From Purshia tridentata (Eukaryota; Streptophyta; Magnoliopsida; Rosales; Rosaceae), in contig QANT01006070.1 in assembly GCA_003254885.1 (NCBI GenBank), positions 1 through 64,000 on the forward strand: 64,000 nucleotides of DNA. Reading direction: 5' to 3'. Of the stretch, positions 62,276 through 64,000 are shown in pieces. Each line of letters opens with the position of its first letter. Position 1 is the stretch's first letter. A program made the position numbers and the translations under genes. The notes beneath the pieces are model-generated. The model saw only the letters and a program-made list of their open reading frames with translations. It did not search any database and was not told the origin of the DNA.

Positions 62276-64000
62276 TCACATACTGGTTACCATCGATGCC
62301 AAATCTAACTCTTCATCAGAATCAATCACTTCTTCATAATCGTAATAGGCATTTGCCTGCAATAGAAGCTCCATATAAGTACCGTAATACTTTTAACAGA
62401 AACATTTAGCTTCAACACGAACTAGAAACTTATCGTGATTTAAAGAATCATAGATCAATAATAACCAATACCTTTGGTCTTGGAGTAATTGCCTCAAAAC
62501 TATGAAATACAGGATTATCAAAGTTAGGGGGTTCCAAAACAATGTAAGCCCCTTTATTTCTATACCTCTCCTCTGTCCCCTGCATGTCAGACAAAGTGAT
62601 ATTAAAAGATTATGTAACAAAGTAAACAAAAAAATTCATTGGAGAATATACCAAGAGATACATTGTCAATTTACGGAATCAGAAAAGGGAAAATCAACAA
62701 CGGCATAACATAATTTTGTACTCACTCACAATGTGAAGTGCAAGAAACAGTTTCCTACAATTATGCAAGGAATTCACATAAAATTGTGTTAATGAACTCT
62801 AAGAATACTAAATATCAAAGGATCCTGCACAAACCTGAAATTGTGGGTAATCTGGAGCACTAAACAAAGTAATGAGCTTTCCTGAGTCCACAATGTGATC
62901 TATGGTGTACCCTTCATCCATTCCTGCAAGACCTGACCTCTTTTCCCGTGCATCAGGGCCTTCATGTGATCTAATAATCAGCTGAGGTTTTAACAATGTA
63001 AAATAACCTCATTTTAGAATTGCGTCTCTGTTGTGATTACTACATATGCAAATATAACAGACAGAGAAGTACAAGTAACAAGAGAATAAAACGAAACCAG
63101 TTCATAAGTAGAGTGTGAAAGAAATGTAAAGAGCATTAACCCCTATGCAGTTTAGAAACATTAAAGCTACTAGCCAATTTTAAAGAAAAGATTAGAATTT
63201 TTTTTTCCCTTAATTGGTAAAATTTAACCAGACATAGTCAAACCCCAACCACCATCTATCTATTGAGCCCAGGACAAGGTGGTAATAGTAATATCAAAGC
63301 ATATGCACTTGCACCCTCGAATCAAGGTGGTATCAAAGTAATATCAAAGCATATGCACTTGCACGCTCGTATGCAAACCTTCATAAGTAAGTGTTTTACT
63401 GTCATGCATGTAAATAGAACAATAAGAAGGTGAAAAGACCCCAACAGTAAAAGACTATATGTCAACCACATTATATTAGGGAGGGTTTCCAACAATTAGC
63501 TTCGATCAGAGGTGTTGCCGTGTTGGTATGGCCAGTAAACACAAACCCCTTCTTTCTAAACTTGTATATCCACATTTGAAGATACAAATTTTCCCTAAAT
63601 TCAAAGTCATAATCGGAAAAAGTATTACTAACTAACTACTATCCAATCACCACCACCGCATGTGGAACACTAGTAACCAAAAATGTTCAAAGGTTTTGTT
63701 CCCAAAAATAAATGTAGTTTGCTGCTATATTAACATTGAAGTATGTGATGTTTGGCAGTTTCACAGTCGCATATTCTAACACTTGAATTCATCATTTAAC
63801 ATTTACAGGATGAGTTACGTATTAAAAGATTTCAAACCAACAAAAAGAAGCAAGTTATCAAAGAAGGGCATAACACAACACATTATAGTTATAATGAAAA
63901 ACTTTAAAGAACACTTATATCAACTAAAATTAAATTTCAAAGTTTGATATGACCTTGAGATGAAACTTCTTTAGAAAATCATCAGTGCAGTCAGGACCCC
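62276..64000 (-). CDS. serine/threonine phosphatase PP7-like, 3' part (runs off right edge)
   Basis: C-terminal part of a PPP-family protein phosphatase resembling plant PP7, a nuclear metallophosphatase linked to light and heat responses in Arabidopsis. Exons in the window: 64000-63954 (partial), 62981-62835, 62579-62472 and 62356-62276. They translate to GPDCTDDFLKKFHLK, then LIIRSHEGPDAREKRSGLAG...GKLITLFSAPDYPQFQ, GTEERYRNKGAYIVLEPPNF...SFEAITPRPK and ANAYYDYEEVIDSDEELDLA to the stop. RSHEGPDAR carries the conserved PPP histidine that binds a catalytic metal, and SAPDYPQF corresponds to the SAPNYC motif near the active site. The metal-binding GDxHG and GNHE parts must lie beyond position 64000. 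All visible introns are GT-AG in phase. The tail is acidic. PP7 is the best fit; a PP7-related long form cannot be excluded. Confidence 0.88.
63276..63370. repeat. imperfect ~50-bp tandem duplication in PP7-like intron
   Basis: aaggtggtaatagtaatatc...gcatatgcacttgcaccctcg is followed at once by aaggtggtatcaaagtaata...gcatatgcacttgcacgctcg. Two copies differing by a 2-base indel and a few changes, within the intron between the partial first exon and the exon at 62981. Confidence 0.85.

Overview
The window is plant nuclear DNA. Genes are split by short AT-rich introns with GT-AG borders, the space between genes is very AT-rich, and the proteins belong to plant families (tonoplast sugar transporter, PIRL leucine-rich repeat protein, plant HMG-CoA reductase with two membrane spans, plant NADPH-thioredoxin reductase, PP7-type phosphatase). 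It looks like a eudicot, possibly a rosid, but I cannot name the species from sequence alone.

Layout, left to right. 1351-4470 (-): MSSP/TMT-type tonoplast monosaccharide transporter, complete in five exons. 7405-8743 (+): single-repeat MYB/SANT protein ending in an EAR-type repression motif. About 9.1-9.6 kb: a decayed Ty1/copia fragment. 12590-14565 (-): PIRL-class intracellular LRR protein. 16922-22850 (+): RRN3/TIF-IA-like RNA polymerase I initiation factor in 15 exons, with a 99-bp duplication over one splice acceptor and a probable transposon piece in its largest intron. 24308-29324 (-): TRAPPC11 (foie gras) trafficking subunit. 31225-33470 (-): RRM RNA-binding protein whose last intron appears to be of the GC-AG type. 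33.8-44.5 kb: an 11-kb gene-poor block with several non-autonomous DNA transposons, one carrying a clean 9-bp target duplication. 44960-47967 and 50492-53667 (+): two tandem, intact HMG-CoA reductase genes with a tRNA-Lys(UUU) between them on the other strand. 55410-57945 (-): NADPH-thioredoxin reductase with a small distant last exon. 59328-59738 (-): small basic protein of unknown function. 62276-64000 (-): 3' part of a PP7-like serine/threonine phosphatase that runs off the right edge.

The genes look like an ordinary collinear stretch of plant chromosome and do not form a common pathway. The only functional unit is the HMGR pair, which doubles the rate-controlling step of the cytosolic mevalonate pathway. 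I found no convincing undescribed system. The most useful second looks are the HMGR tandem and its intronic foldback insertion, the RRN3 acceptor duplication, the GC-AG intron, the MYB protein with an altered third helix, and the transposon cluster. Exon borders were set by hand from splice consensus, reading phase and family resemblance. Several long reading frames begin with a non-ATG codon, so I moved those starts to the first plausible ATG. Runs of N at 16552, 29761-29775 and 50255 mark assembly uncertainty.
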